Position numbers and translations under genes: made by a program. DNA of 36,213 bases from an uncultured Bacteriovoracaceae bacterium (GTDB lineage: Bacteria; Bdellovibrionota; Bacteriovoracia; Bacteriovoracales; Bacteriovoracaceae): the NCBI GenBank assembly GCA_913053615.1, contig CAJXHA010000002.1:1-36213 (forward strand), in the 5' to 3' direction. The notes below the pieces were generated by a model, which was given only the letters and a program-made list of their open reading frames with translations, was not told where the DNA came from and did not search any database. Shown here in pieces: positions 15,154 through 23,195 of this stretch. Every line of letters starts with the position of its first letter. Within the stretch, counting starts at the first letter, position 1.

Positions 15154-16622
15154 TCTCTTAGATATATCTTTCCATAGTGTTCATCATTTCCAATCAACTT
15201 TGTAAATTTATAACGGCAGCTTTGAATCGCTTGTTCTTGTAAATTTCGTTGTAAATTATTACCATGTTTTAAAATCACTATTGCATCATACTTTTGTCTG
15301 AAGCTTTCACATTGTTTTTGAGAAAAATCAGGGACCTCATTTGTATGTCCTAGCTCTTGCGCCCAGATACTTTGAAAGTAGGGCTTAACATTCTTTTTTG
15401 ATACTTTCACATAACCATAGTGTGGGTCCTGTAAATAATAAACAAGGGGCCATTCAACATTGATATTTAAATGAGAGTAATTCTCATTCAGTTCTTTAAT
15501 AATATTTTGGTAATTATTGATGACATCTTTATAAAGCCTTGAGTCTTCTGGAATAATTTCTTGAGCCTTTTTAAAGTCTAAATAGAAGAAATTGCTTATA
15601 CAAAATATAATAAAAAAAGTAAGTAGCTTATTGCTTAAATTGAATCTAAAGAAAAAATACATAAATAGCCCATAGAGACTGTAGATTACCGGGTAAAGAT
15701 AATAATGGGCCTTGAAAATATGAAAAGACATTCCTAGGGCGTAAAATATAATGGGTAATATAAAATATAGTAATTCAGTGGGGATGGCTTTTTTATATTT
15801 AACTATTTGGTAGAGAGACCAAATACTTATAAGACTTAGAACCCATCTATTATCCATAAAAAAGAACCACTTTAAATCGTAGGTGAAAATACTTATATAA
15901 CCCTGTAAGCTCTTAATCAGTTGAGTGCTTGCTGGAGAAGATGAAAAAATACCATGGTTATGATGGTGTAAGAAGAAAAAACTCGACCAAAGAATAATTG
16001 CAAAAATGCTTGAGGAAATAAACTTCCATCTTTGTTGGTTCTTCTTTTTTAAAATATATATGCAGTCTAAAATTATAAAGCTTACCAGAAAAGCAAGAGT
16101 CGTTTCTCTTGCTTGTGATAGTAAACAGACACAAATAAAAAAGGAAATGAAGCTTGAGCGCATGTGAAAGTAAGTCGCCATTATAGCAAGCGTTGCAGCT
16201 AGCATCTCATAGCGAAAATTAGACATATGAATAAAGTAATCTGGTAGTAAGAAAATAGGAAAGATGGCCAACCAATAGAGATTCTTCTTAGTCGGTCTTA
16301 ACTCCTGTAAGGTCTTTATAAAGAATGTTAGTCCTAGAATACTAATCATATACATTGTGAAATGAATATAAAATGGAGAGTGACCAAAAACCTTTACAAT
16401 GGGAGCAAGAAGGATTGGAAGTAAAAGAGGATGATCTGCAAAGTCCCCAAGTTGATACTTATGTAGGAGTATCTCTGAAAGAGAGTATTTAAATATATTA
16501 AAAAGAACGTAAGGTTTTTCTTCACTAAAATAAGGAAGGTGGAGAAACTCCCATTTAAAAATAAGAATGATACAAAATAATAAAGAGTAGATAATAAAAG
16601 TCTTATTCTTTAAAAGAGTCAT
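15150..16622 (-). CDS. GT-C fold membrane glycosyltransferase-like protein
   Basis: A 490-residue polytopic membrane protein with about ten hydrophobic segments between residues 8 and 345, then a soluble C-terminal domain. After the first segment comes an acidic pair (E34-E35) and DFADHPLLLP at 60-69, an arrangement close to the catalytic loop of ArnT/PMT-type GT-C enzymes, which use polyprenyl-phosphate sugars at the periplasmic face. The C-terminal domain ends with DAIVILK, like the DATVILK of the similar protein at 1355-3049, so they may be distant paralogues. It lies 30 nt after the hemY-like gene in the same direction and could be the last gene of that operon. The sugar and acceptor are unknown. 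Confidence 0.62.
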   Translation of the reverse strand: MTLLKNKTFIIYSLLFCIILIFKWEFLHLPYFSEEKPYVLFNIFKYSLSEILLHKYQLGDFADHPLLLPILLAPIVKVFGHSPFYIHFTMYMISILGLTFFIKTLQELRPTKKNLYWLAIFPIFLLPDYFIHMSNFRYEMLAATLAIMATYFHMRSSFISFFICVCLLSQARETTLAFLVSFIILDCIYILKKKNQQRWKFISSSIFAIILWSSFFFLHHHNHGIFSSSPASTQLIKSLQGYISIFTYDLKWFFFMDNRWVLSLISIWSLYQIVKYKKAIPTELLYFILPIIFYALGMSFHIFKAHYYLYPVIYSLYGLFMYFFFRFNLSNKLLTFFIIFCISNFFYLDFKKAQEIIPEDSRLYKDVINNYQNIIKELNENYSHLNINVEWPLVYYLQDPHYGYVKVSKKNVKPYFQSIWAQELGHTNEVPDFSQKQCESFRQKYDAIVILKHGNNLQRNLQEQAIQSCRYKFTKLIGNDEHYGKIYLRD

Positions 16623-16652
16623 ATCTTATGGTCTAGGATTTGAGCAGAAATG

Positions 16653-17894
16653 TTAAATGTTTTTTGCAAAATTCTTCGCGTGAGAGATCATTTCGCGGAT
16701 TGAAATTCCATCAACATAGTTACCAAAGAATATAATCCCTGGATTATAATTATAAATCTTTGTTCTAAGTGCTTTAACCGTTTTATAGCGTTGGTAATTA
16801 TAAAAAGGAATGCCTTCTTTCCATACTTTATGAGAGCTAAATTTAATATTATAGAATAAGTCTTTTTGAGTGAGATCATACATCTCTTTAGAGTGTAGCG
16901 TTTGAAGATCATCAGCCTGAGGAGTAATGAATGTGTAACTATAATAGTTTTTATCAACGCCTCTATTAAAAATAGCGGTATTATTTAAAATCCCCATTGT
17001 CTTAAACTCAAATTGTCTTGGAAATAAAATACCAAAAGAATCTTTTAGGGCCTCAATCTCAGTATTAAGAATGTAGGTTGAAGTGCTAAGAGGAAGATAG
17101 TCTATTTTATTAAGCTCTTTTGATAATTCTGGGTACTGAGCTTGTACTAATTGAGCAGCGTCAGGAGCACTGGTACAAATAACATTATTAATATATTCAT
17201 CAATAGCAGGGCTTGCGTTGAGATTAATATTCCCACTTAGTTCACTTGTGAGTTTATCAATTAAATCCTGCATCCCATTTTTAAATGAAATACTTGTCGC
17301 TTTATGTTTTTGAGCTCGTTTCTTCTTTAATTCTTTGAAAAACTGAAGGTAGTTACCTTTAAAGGACTTTTCAATTTTAAAGATAGAAAGAAAATGTAAT
17401 TGGTCGCTAGTTGTTGCGTAGATTCCACTTAAAGCAGAACTTAGAACTTCATCACAGACTTTATTTCCAAGTAGGGGAAGGAAAAATTCTTTAACACTCA
17501 TTTCTTCTGCAATCTGTGGTGTTTTTTTTAATACTCTAAAAAGAATTAAAAGAATCTCATAAATACTAATCATTTTAAGATTCTTTAAACTTCCTCTCCA
17601 TATTTTTCGTTTTAATTTTTTATTGGCACCAATATAGTCAATATTTAGTTCTTGAATTAATTCCATCACATCAGCATTCGTAAACACTGCGTTCGCTGCT
17701 TGTTCCGCTAAGCCATGCTCAGACTTAACAGTTCCAATTTTTCCGCCTGTTTTTGAGCTTAGCTCATAGAGGACAACTTGATGGCCATACTTTTTTAAAT
17801 AATAGGCCATTACTAAGCCGGCAATACCAGCTCCGTAAATATGAAATGGAACTCCTTTTTTATGAGTTCCAATTGGACCTGTGCTAATTTGCAT
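16653..17894 (-). CDS. hemY: Protoporphyrinogen oxidase-like FAD oxidoreductase (HemY type)
   Basis: A 413-residue flavoprotein. FAD dinucleotide-binding motif IYGAGIAGLVMAYYLKKYGH (about 19-38), then TGGKIGT (48-54) which binds the flavin, as in monoamine oxidase/protoporphyrinogen oxidase proteins. LSSALSGIYATTSDQL resembles the HemY segment that reads LISGVYAGDPxxLS, and the C-terminal IIFFGNYVDGISIREMI matches the closing FAD motif GNYxxGVSVxxCI. It is about 50 residues shorter than typical HemY. The likely role is oxidation of protoporphyrinogen or coproporphyrinogen in heme synthesis. It begins one base after the glutaredoxin gene with no visible ribosome binding site, so translation is probably coupled. 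Other amine-oxidase family functions cannot be excluded. Confidence 0.75.
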   Translation of the reverse strand: MQISTGPIGTHKKGVPFHIYGAGIAGLVMAYYLKKYGHQVVLYELSSKTGGKIGTVKSEHGLAEQAANAVFTNADVMELIQELNIDYIGANKKLKRKIWRGSLKNLKMISIYEILLILFRVLKKTPQIAEEMSVKEFFLPLLGNKVCDEVLSSALSGIYATTSDQLHFLSIFKIEKSFKGNYLQFFKELKKKRAQKHKATSISFKNGMQDLIDKLTSELSGNINLNASPAIDEYINNVICTSAPDAAQLVQAQYPELSKELNKIDYLPLSTSTYILNTEIEALKDSFGILFPRQFEFKTMGILNNTAIFNRGVDKNYYSYTFITPQADDLQTLHSKEMYDLTQKDLFYNIKFSSHKVWKEGIPFYNYQRYKTVKALRTKIYNYNPGIIFFGNYVDGISIREMISHAKNFAKNI

Positions 17895-17895
17895 T

Positions 17896-18276
17896 TTAAG
17901 ACTTTAGAGTACTTTCAAGATCACCTGAATCATACATTTCAGTAATAATATCGTTTCCACCAATTAACTTACCTTTAAAGTAAAGTTGTGGAAAAGTTGG
18001 CCAGTTAGAATATTCCTTAAGGCCTGAACGTATATCCATATCTTCTAAAATATTAAATGTTGTGAACTTAACATTGATATGCTTTAAAATCGCCACTGTA
18101 TTGGCAGAGAATCCACATTGTGGCATTTGCTCATTTCCCTTCATGAAAAGAACTATATCGTCAGACTTAATTATTTTTTCAATTCTTTCAGTTAACTCAC
18201 CACTCACACTATCAGGACTTAATTCTTTTGAGTGTGCTTCTTGGTTTAAAATATTAAATGGATTATCGTTGCTCAT
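17896..18276 (-). CDS. grxD: Monothiol glutaredoxin (CGFS type, Grx4 family)
   Basis: A 126-residue protein with the monothiol active site CGFS (Cys54) preceded by KGNEQMPQ, then the TFPQLYFKGKLIGGNDI segment (cis-Pro and GG motifs that bind glutathione). CGFS glutaredoxins hold a [2Fe-2S] cluster between two subunits, or with BolA, and pass clusters to target proteins. About 25 N-terminal residues precede the domain. It lies 2 nt after the bolA-like gene; Grx4-BolA is a well-known functional pair and their adjacency supports both calls. AGGAG is a good ribosome binding site. Confidence 0.94.
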   Translation of the reverse strand: MSNDNPFNILNQEAHSKELSPDSVSGELTERIEKIIKSDDIVLFMKGNEQMPQCGFSANTVAILKHINVKFTTFNILEDMDIRSGLKEYSNWPTFPQLYFKGKLIGGNDIITEMYDSGDLESTLKS

Positions 18277-18278
18277 AA

Positions 18279-18521
18279 TTACTCCTGTAGTTTATCTTTA
18301 GTCATTGTTTTAATTTTTACAGCATGAATAAGGCTTTTAAGATCTTCTTTTAAAATGTCCATCACCATCTGGTGTTGATCAATTAAAATCTTCCCCTTGA
18401 ATTCATCACTGTAAACTCTTATGTCTAAGTGATCCATAGTACCCGTGAGGTCACTAACTTGAACCACAGAGTCTTGTAGTTTTGATTCGATTAGTTTTTT
18501 TACGTGCTCTAAGTTATCCAT
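18279..18521 (-). CDS. BolA family protein
   Basis: An 80-residue BolA/IbaG-type protein. Typical features: N-terminal helix with VKKLIESKL, then VSDLTGTMDHLDIRVYSDEFKGK, the QHQMVMDIL segment carrying the His-containing cluster-ligand region, and the closing IHAVKIKTMT (the family ends with aLxIxTxT). It partners with CGFS glutaredoxin in Fe-S cluster handling; the glutaredoxin gene follows after 2 nt. AAGGG is a distant but usable ribosome binding site. Whether it is BolA, IbaG or another subgroup cannot be told. Confidence 0.88.
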   Translation of the reverse strand: MDNLEHVKKLIESKLQDSVVQVSDLTGTMDHLDIRVYSDEFKGKILIDQHQMVMDILKEDLKSLIHAVKIKTMTKDKLQE

Positions 18522-18536
18522 AGTTTAAATATCCCT

Positions 18537-18923
18537 TTAAATCATAAAGCTAGTGGCCAAAGTAGCTAAACGCAATAGTACCGTAATTCGACCTAGAAGT
18601 TTATGTTTTTTTAAGTGGCTATTGTCTCCATTCATGATTTTACTTCCATAGTTAGCAGCAATAACATAAAGAAGCACCGTGCTAATTGCTAATGATACAT
18701 GGATGTTTAGAATTGCTGGGTTTTGCATAGCCTTGCTTGCTTTAGCAATAGCACCGCGTGTGAGTTCGATTTGGAGTATTAAGATAATATCCCAGATGAT
18801 AACAAGCTTCATGATTTTAGAGTGTTTCCAACGATTTTTATTGGATCCAAAAACATGGCTCACACCGTATAGCATTAAGAGGACTATTATTATAGATTGT
18901 ACTTGAAAAATTATTTGAGACAT
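18537..18923 (-). CDS. Small membrane protein with four hydrophobic segments (DUF420-like?)
   Basis: The ATG at 18921-18923 is chosen because AAGGAT precedes it at a good distance; an upstream in-frame ATG at 19001 would add 26 residues but would overlap the divergent dinG coding region. The 128-residue product has four hydrophobic segments (about 3-20, 35-52, 66-90, 105-128). There are His residues in or next to segments (IHVSLAIS, KKHKLLGR), a pattern reminiscent of DUF420 or b561-like proteins, which sit near heme and oxidase genes. It leads the minus-strand group bolA-grxD-hemY. The family is uncertain and the function is not known. Confidence 0.6.
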   Translation of the reverse strand: MSQIIFQVQSIIIVLLMLYGVSHVFGSNKNRWKHSKIMKLVIIWDIILILQIELTRGAIAKASKAMQNPAILNIHVSLAISTVLLYVIAANYGSKIMNGDNSHLKKHKLLGRITVLLRLATLATSFMI

Positions 18924-18975
18924 ATTTATATCCTTGAGTAATAATAAATTCCCAAATTTTTTACGGATAGACAAG

Positions 18976-21834
18976 ATGAGTGATTTAGGCAAATGGGCCA
19001 TTATTGATATTGAAACAACTGGAATTGATGCAAATTACGATAAAATTATCGATATTGGCTTCTTACAATTTGATGGTACTAAGCTGGTACAGACATATTC
19101 TAGTCTGGTGCGTTCTGATCAAAAAATATCTAAATTTATCCAAAAGCTTACTGGCATTAAAGAAAGTGAGCTTAAAAAGGCTCCAGCTTGGTCAAAAGTA
19201 GAACCTGATTTTCAAGAATTAAAGTCACATGCCCTAATTGCACATAACGCAGCATTCGAAGAAAAATTTCTAAAAAAATATTTAGAACCTCTTGAAGGGG
19301 AAGATTACTTTTATGACTCGATGCTTTTTTTGGCACTTTTATTTCCGGCAAAGAGTACTTTAAACCTTGAAAGTTTTCTTATTGATTTAAAAATTAAAGA
19401 AAAAGAAGATCATAGGGGGCTTGCAGACTCAATTGATCTTTTAAAAGTTATGCTCTTAGCAACATATATAACTCAAAAAGATAGTGAGTTTAATTTCTTT
19501 CTTAAAGATAAAATGAGCGATTTTAATAGTGAAGATTTTTGGTTTAAAAAATTCTTTAATTTGGAGTCTGAAGACCTATTAACGATTGCTGAACAGATTG
19601 AATACGATTTAATTGAAAGTTATGAAGCATATAAGGGAATAAAAAGCTTTGAAGATGAAAGCTATGACTATGACCCTGTTGCAAAAGAGTTTAGTGGAGA
19701 AAATATACAAAGTATTCTGACAAATGAAGAGAGACTAAAAACTTTCTTTCCCGCTTATAAATATCGCGACTCACAAAAAACCATGTCACTAAGAGTAGGG
19801 CAGTCATTTAAAAATAGAATTCACTCTATCATCCAAGCTCCTACGGGAACAGGTAAGACCCTTGGTTACTTACTTCCAAGTGCATTATTGGCAAAGAGTA
19901 AGGATGAACCAGTACTAGTGTCTACAGGAACTAAAACATTACAAAACCAAGCAGTTGAAAAAGACATCCCTCAACTCTATAAGATTTTAGGGGTTACACC
20001 TGATGATCTAAGAGTAATTCGTTTATTTGGTTCAAAGAACCACTTATGTGAACTTAAATTTAGAAATCTTGAACGAGAAGATCTTTTAAGCCAAATGATG
20101 GGTTTTGATGAGGCTTATAGTAAAGCTTATTTTGAGACATACTTCTTTTATAATAGTCATTTAAAAAACTATAATAAAATTTTAACTCGAGAAAGTGTTC
20201 CTTTCGTCTTAAAAAAAATAAATAAAGAGTTTAAAGAATTAGATGAAGAAATAGCTGTGGATTTTAGGGCCTGTACTGGAAATAAATGTCCCTTCAGAGG
20301 TGATTGCACTTATTTAAATGGTTTAAAAAAATCTAAAGAAGCAAACCTTATCATTGGTAATCATGCTCTTATGCTTTCATGGCCAAGAGGAATGGAAAAA
20401 CCAAAGTATGTTGTCATTGATGAGGCCCATAAACTTGAAGGGGAAGTTACAAATGCTTATACGCTAGTACTTTCTCAAAAAGATATTGATCAATTTGGAA
20501 CTCAGTTAAATAGCAATATCGGGTCACTATTTTATATTTTTGGACAATTAGAAGCAGAGCCGGAAGAGAAAATTAAAAGAATTCGCTCTGAAATTCAATC
20601 TTTGAGTTCAATTATTAATGATCATAAAGATCCATTACTTGAATCAATTGAGAGAACAATTAAAAAACAAAGAAATTATACAGATATATATTGGAACGAA
20701 ATTCCAATGATTAAAAAAACACAATTAAATAATAATTTAGAAAGTGCCATTTTTAATCATATAGAGAGTTTAAGCTTTGTCTTTCAACAGTTGTATGATC
20801 TTTTAACTCCTTATGCTGTGAAGTGGGATCCTCAAACACTAGGGGATAATGAGAGTTTACTAAGTGCATGGTCTACTTTTGAAAGGCTCTATTCACAAGT
20901 TGAAAATGCTTACACAGTAACTCAAATTTTAATTCAAGAGAAAAAAGACCTCGTTTCAAGTATCAAGTTTCATGAAGAGTACGGTTATGAATTTAATATA
21001 GCTCCAATTAATGTTGGAGAGATACTTTATGAGAATGTAATTAAGGATGCTGAGTCTTGTGTTTTTACTTCGGCCACTCTAGCAAATCACGATGGAAGCC
21101 GTGGTATGGCCAGTGTCGAGTGGATGACTGGTTATCGTTATGTTGAAGCTGAAAAAAGATTTCAAAGCGCAATGTTCTTAGATAATGATTTTGATTATAA
21201 AAAGAATGTAAAAGTTTTTCTCGCTTCAAATGTACCAGCAATATACTCTTTGGAATATGTTGAGACAGTGCTAAATCCGTTAATAAAATTAATTAAGGAA
21301 ATTGAAGGAAAGACACTTTTATTATTCTCTTCAAGAGTGCGCTTTGAAAAAGCAATCGAGATCATTTTAGATAAAGTTGAAACTGAAATGTCTTTATTTG
21401 TTCAAGGAATGGGACAAAGTGTGGTTGAGGATTTTAAACAAGCTGAAAATGGAATTCTCATTGGAATGGAATCTTTTGGAGAAGGGATTGATATTCCTGG
21501 TGATAAATTAAAATTAGTTTATATTGATAAAATTCCAGATCTTCGTAGAGACTTAATCATTGATGAGAGAAGAGATTTCTATGCTAGAGAATTTGGAAAT
21601 GAATTTGTGGACTACTTTTTATCTCATCGAACCCGCTCACTTCATCAAAAATTAGGTCGACTGATGCGAAGGCAAAGTGATTCAGGTGCTGTGATTATTA
21701 CTGATCCACGTATTGGTAAGTGGAAAAGAGGAACATTAGATACTTTTAACCAAATGATGTTGCCATATAATATTGAGTTCAAAGATCTAGAGGTTGCTTG
21801 TTCAGAAGCGAGAGACTTTATTAAAGGTATGTAA
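18976..21834 (+). CDS. dinG: DinG-type helicase with N-terminal DEDDh exonuclease domain
   Basis: 952 residues from the ATG at 18976. A TTG at 18934 would add 14 residues but has no ribosome binding site and overlaps the divergent gene's upstream region. Residues 8-165 form a DnaQ-like exonuclease: D11-I-E13 (DIETTG), HNAAFE with E95 where the catalytic Asp is usual, and H146/D151. The helicase has Walker A APTGTGKT (288-295), four Cys placed for an Fe-S cluster (358, 433, 438, 444), DEAH (482-485) and C-terminal LGRLMRRQ with ITDPRI. The exonuclease-DinG fusion is known from Firmicutes; E. coli DinG lacks the exonuclease. Likely roles are unwinding of R-loops or damaged DNA and end trimming. 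Confidence 0.9.
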   Translation: MSDLGKWAIIDIETTGIDANYDKIIDIGFLQFDGTKLVQTYSSLVRSDQKISKFIQKLTGIKESELKKAPAWSKVEPDFQELKSHALIAHNAAFEEKFLKKYLEPLEGEDYFYDSMLFLALLFPAKSTLNLESFLIDLKIKEKEDHRGLADSIDLLKVMLLATYITQKDSEFNFFLKDKMSDFNSEDFWFKKFFNLESEDLLTIAEQIEYDLIESYEAYKGIKSFEDESYDYDPVAKEFSGENIQSILTNEERLKTFFPAYKYRDSQKTMSLRVGQSFKNRIHSIIQAPTGTGKTLGYLLPSALLAKSKDEPVLVSTGTKTLQNQAVEKDIPQLYKILGVTPDDLRVIRLFGSKNHLCELKFRNLEREDLLSQMMGFDEAYSKAYFETYFFYNSHLKNYNKILTRESVPFVLKKINKEFKELDEEIAVDFRACTGNKCPFRGDCTYLNGLKKSKEANLIIGNHALMLSWPRGMEKPKYVVIDEAHKLEGEVTNAYTLVLSQKDIDQFGTQLNSNIGSLFYIFGQLEAEPEEKIKRIRSEIQSLSSIINDHKDPLLESIERTIKKQRNYTDIYWNEIPMIKKTQLNNNLESAIFNHIESLSFVFQQLYDLLTPYAVKWDPQTLGDNESLLSAWSTFERLYSQVENAYTVTQILIQEKKDLVSSIKFHEEYGYEFNIAPINVGEILYENVIKDAESCVFTSATLANHDGSRGMASVEWMTGYRYVEAEKRFQSAMFLDNDFDYKKNVKVFLASNVPAIYSLEYVETVLNPLIKLIKEIEGKTLLLFSSRVRFEKAIEIILDKVETEMSLFVQGMGQSVVEDFKQAENGILIGMESFGEGIDIPGDKLKLVYIDKIPDLRRDLIIDERRDFYAREFGNEFVDYFLSHRTRSLHQKLGRLMRRQSDSGAVIITDPRIGKWKRGTLDTFNQMMLPYNIEFKDLEVACSEARDFIKGM

Positions 21835-21849
21835 TATTAAGCACTTATA

Positions 21850-21876
21850 TTGATTTTCTGTATAGATACCTATAAT
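21850..21876 (+). promoter_or_regulatory. Possible promoter before the small secreted-protein gene
   Basis: A perfect TATAAT (21871-21876) with TTGATT (21850-21855) at a short 15-nt spacing. It lies between dinG and the next plus-strand gene. Confidence 0.4.
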
Positions 21877-21939
21877 TATTACTCATAGATGGGTTTTTAA
21901 TTGTGCAGCGCAAGAATTTCTGGTAACTTGTGCTCACTT

Positions 21940-22272
21940 ATGAAGATAACTAAAGCCCTATTTATTATATTCTCCCTTACTCTTTTAAACACAGCTGTGG
22001 CAAATACAACGACTATTCGCTATCAATATGTAACTGTTGTTAAGGAGATGTTAGTGCAGAGAGCTTTAAATATCTCAGAACTTAATAAGCAAACACCTTT
22101 TGATTATATCAAAACCATTACAAAACAAGCGATTTCCAATATTAAATATTCTGAAATTCCTATTGAACTTAGTGAATGCGTAGAGATTATGAAAGCAGAT
22201 CTTGAGCAAAGAAGTATCTATATGAGTCATCAAGAGATAGTGGAAACCATTGTTGCGGCAGTGAACTCTTAA
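21940..22272 (+). CDS. Small secreted protein of unknown function
   Basis: Starting at the ATG at 21940 the product has 110 residues and opens with a clear signal peptide (MKITKALFIIFSLTLLNTAVA, cleavage about residue 21). The same frame is open back to a TTG at 21901, but the extra 13 residues would bury the signal peptide, so the ATG is preferred although no good ribosome binding site is visible. The mature part (about 89 residues) is helical and polar, with a single Cys (SECVEIM) and no motif I recognise. It stands alone between dinG and a convergent gene. A perfect 14-nt palindrome (22288-22301) spans the junction with that gene and could help end transcription. Confidence 0.55.
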   Translation: MKITKALFIIFSLTLLNTAVANTTTIRYQYVTVVKEMLVQRALNISELNKQTPFDYIKTITKQAISNIKYSEIPIELSECVEIMKADLEQRSIYMSHQEIVETIVAAVNS

Positions 22273-22294
22273 TATTTCCTATTCAAATAAATAG

Positions 22295-23026
22295 CTATTT
22301 AAATAAGTAACTATGATCAACTTGGAAGTTCTTAAGCATTTCAATTTCTACGCTTATTCCACCTAGTAAATCGGCCTTATAAGGTATTTGAAAATATTTA
22401 CTTAAATAAAAGTCATGGCCTTGACCATGTGGATTGGAAAGTCTGTCTTCATCAAAGAGTTTAAAGTGAATCGCCTGTACTTCATGGCCGGTTCGCATTT
22501 TTATTGCTCTTGGTTCGGAGTTAACTAACTCTACATGAACCATCCCTTCAATAAATGGTGCTTCATATTTCCAAATATTGGGAGATGTAATAACTGCATA
22601 TGGTGTTCTGTGAACAGGATCTGGTTTTCTGTGCTGAGTCATTGCAAGATTAGATGCAAAGCTCGGAGTAGAGATATGAAACTTATTATTAATAACTTTT
22701 TCAAACTCACCACTGCCAAGTTTTGAATTAAGGGAGTAGTGAACTGTTTTATCTTTTTGATTAATGACATAACGCTCTGTGCTTTTTTTTGCGCCTAGGG
22801 ATCTTTTGATGCGCACACTAATAGGTTCAAATTGGTAACTCAACTCGTAATCAACATAGATTTTTAAAAACTCACCCGTCTCAACTCGAGAAAGAATTTC
22901 GCTATTAAAGGTGTAATTGCCTTGTGGGCTTGAGTCTTGGAAGAGTTTAAAGAACTCTTCACAATAAGTGTTCTTATCTTTGATAAAATTAAATTTTCCT
23001 TCCAATATTTTTTCTTGAAAACCCAT
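22295..23026 (-). CDS. Hypothetical protein, family not recognised
   Basis: A 243-residue soluble protein without signal peptide or membrane segment. It alternates strand-like runs with charged loops (FLKIYVDYELSYQF, SVRIKRSLG, GMVHVELVNSEPRAIKMRTG, HFKLFDEDRL) and ends LLGGISVEIEMLKNFQVDHSYLFK. There are several His (TQHRKPDPVHRTPY; NPHGQGHDFY) that might form a metal or active site; this is a guess. It is transcribed away from nqrA, and a FNR-like site lies 27 nt upstream of its start codon, so it may share control with the nqr operon. I do not recognise the family. Confidence 0.6.
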   Translation of the reverse strand: MGFQEKILEGKFNFIKDKNTYCEEFFKLFQDSSPQGNYTFNSEILSRVETGEFLKIYVDYELSYQFEPISVRIKRSLGAKKSTERYVINQKDKTVHYSLNSKLGSGEFEKVINNKFHISTPSFASNLAMTQHRKPDPVHRTPYAVITSPNIWKYEAPFIEGMVHVELVNSEPRAIKMRTGHEVQAIHFKLFDEDRLSNPHGQGHDFYLSKYFQIPYKADLLGGISVEIEMLKNFQVDHSYLFK

Positions 23027-23052
23027 GGTCTAAATCCAATATTAATTTAGTT

Positions 23053-23066
23053 ATGATCGTGATCAA
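23053..23066. promoter_or_regulatory. FNR/CRP-like dyad between the 22295-23026 gene and nqrA
   Basis: On the minus strand the bases read TTGAT-CACG-ATCAT, nine of ten matches to the FNR consensus TTGAT-N4-ATCAA. It lies 27 nt upstream of the minus-strand gene and about 60 nt upstream of the predicted nqrA promoter, so it could act on either. One site in AT-rich DNA may be chance. Confidence 0.35.
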
Positions 23067-23114
23067 TCTTAATTAAAACATTTAATTAATTCAACTATTG
23101 TACACTCTGCTGCA

Positions 23115-23144
23115 TTGTCATCTACGGCTTATCTGTGTTAAATT
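23115..23144 (+). promoter_or_regulatory. Predicted promoter of the nqr operon
   Basis: TTGTCA (23115-23120), an 18-nt spacer and TAAATT (23139-23144), about 50 nt before the nqrA start. The -35 box and spacing are the same as in the promoter at 4741. A clear AAAGGA ribosome binding site lies about 10 nt before the nqrA ATG. Confidence 0.45.
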
Positions 23145-23195
23145 ATCTATCAAATTACGTAATATTCATAATGATTTTTAAAGGAAATTGCTGCA

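Noticed and set aside
16688-16957. 89-codon minus-strand frame inside the hemY-like gene
   Set aside because: Lies wholly in a second frame of a well-supported gene and has no recognisable domain or ribosome binding site.
18924-19001. Upstream ATG at 19001 giving a 154-residue form of the small membrane protein
   Set aside because: It would overlap dinG on the other strand and puts a soluble stretch before the first membrane segment, whereas the ATG at 18923 has a good ribosome binding site.
22288-22301. Perfect 14-nt palindrome at the end of two convergent genes as a terminator
   Set aside because: The stem is almost all A:T, lacks a loop of workable size and has no T run; kept only as a remark.
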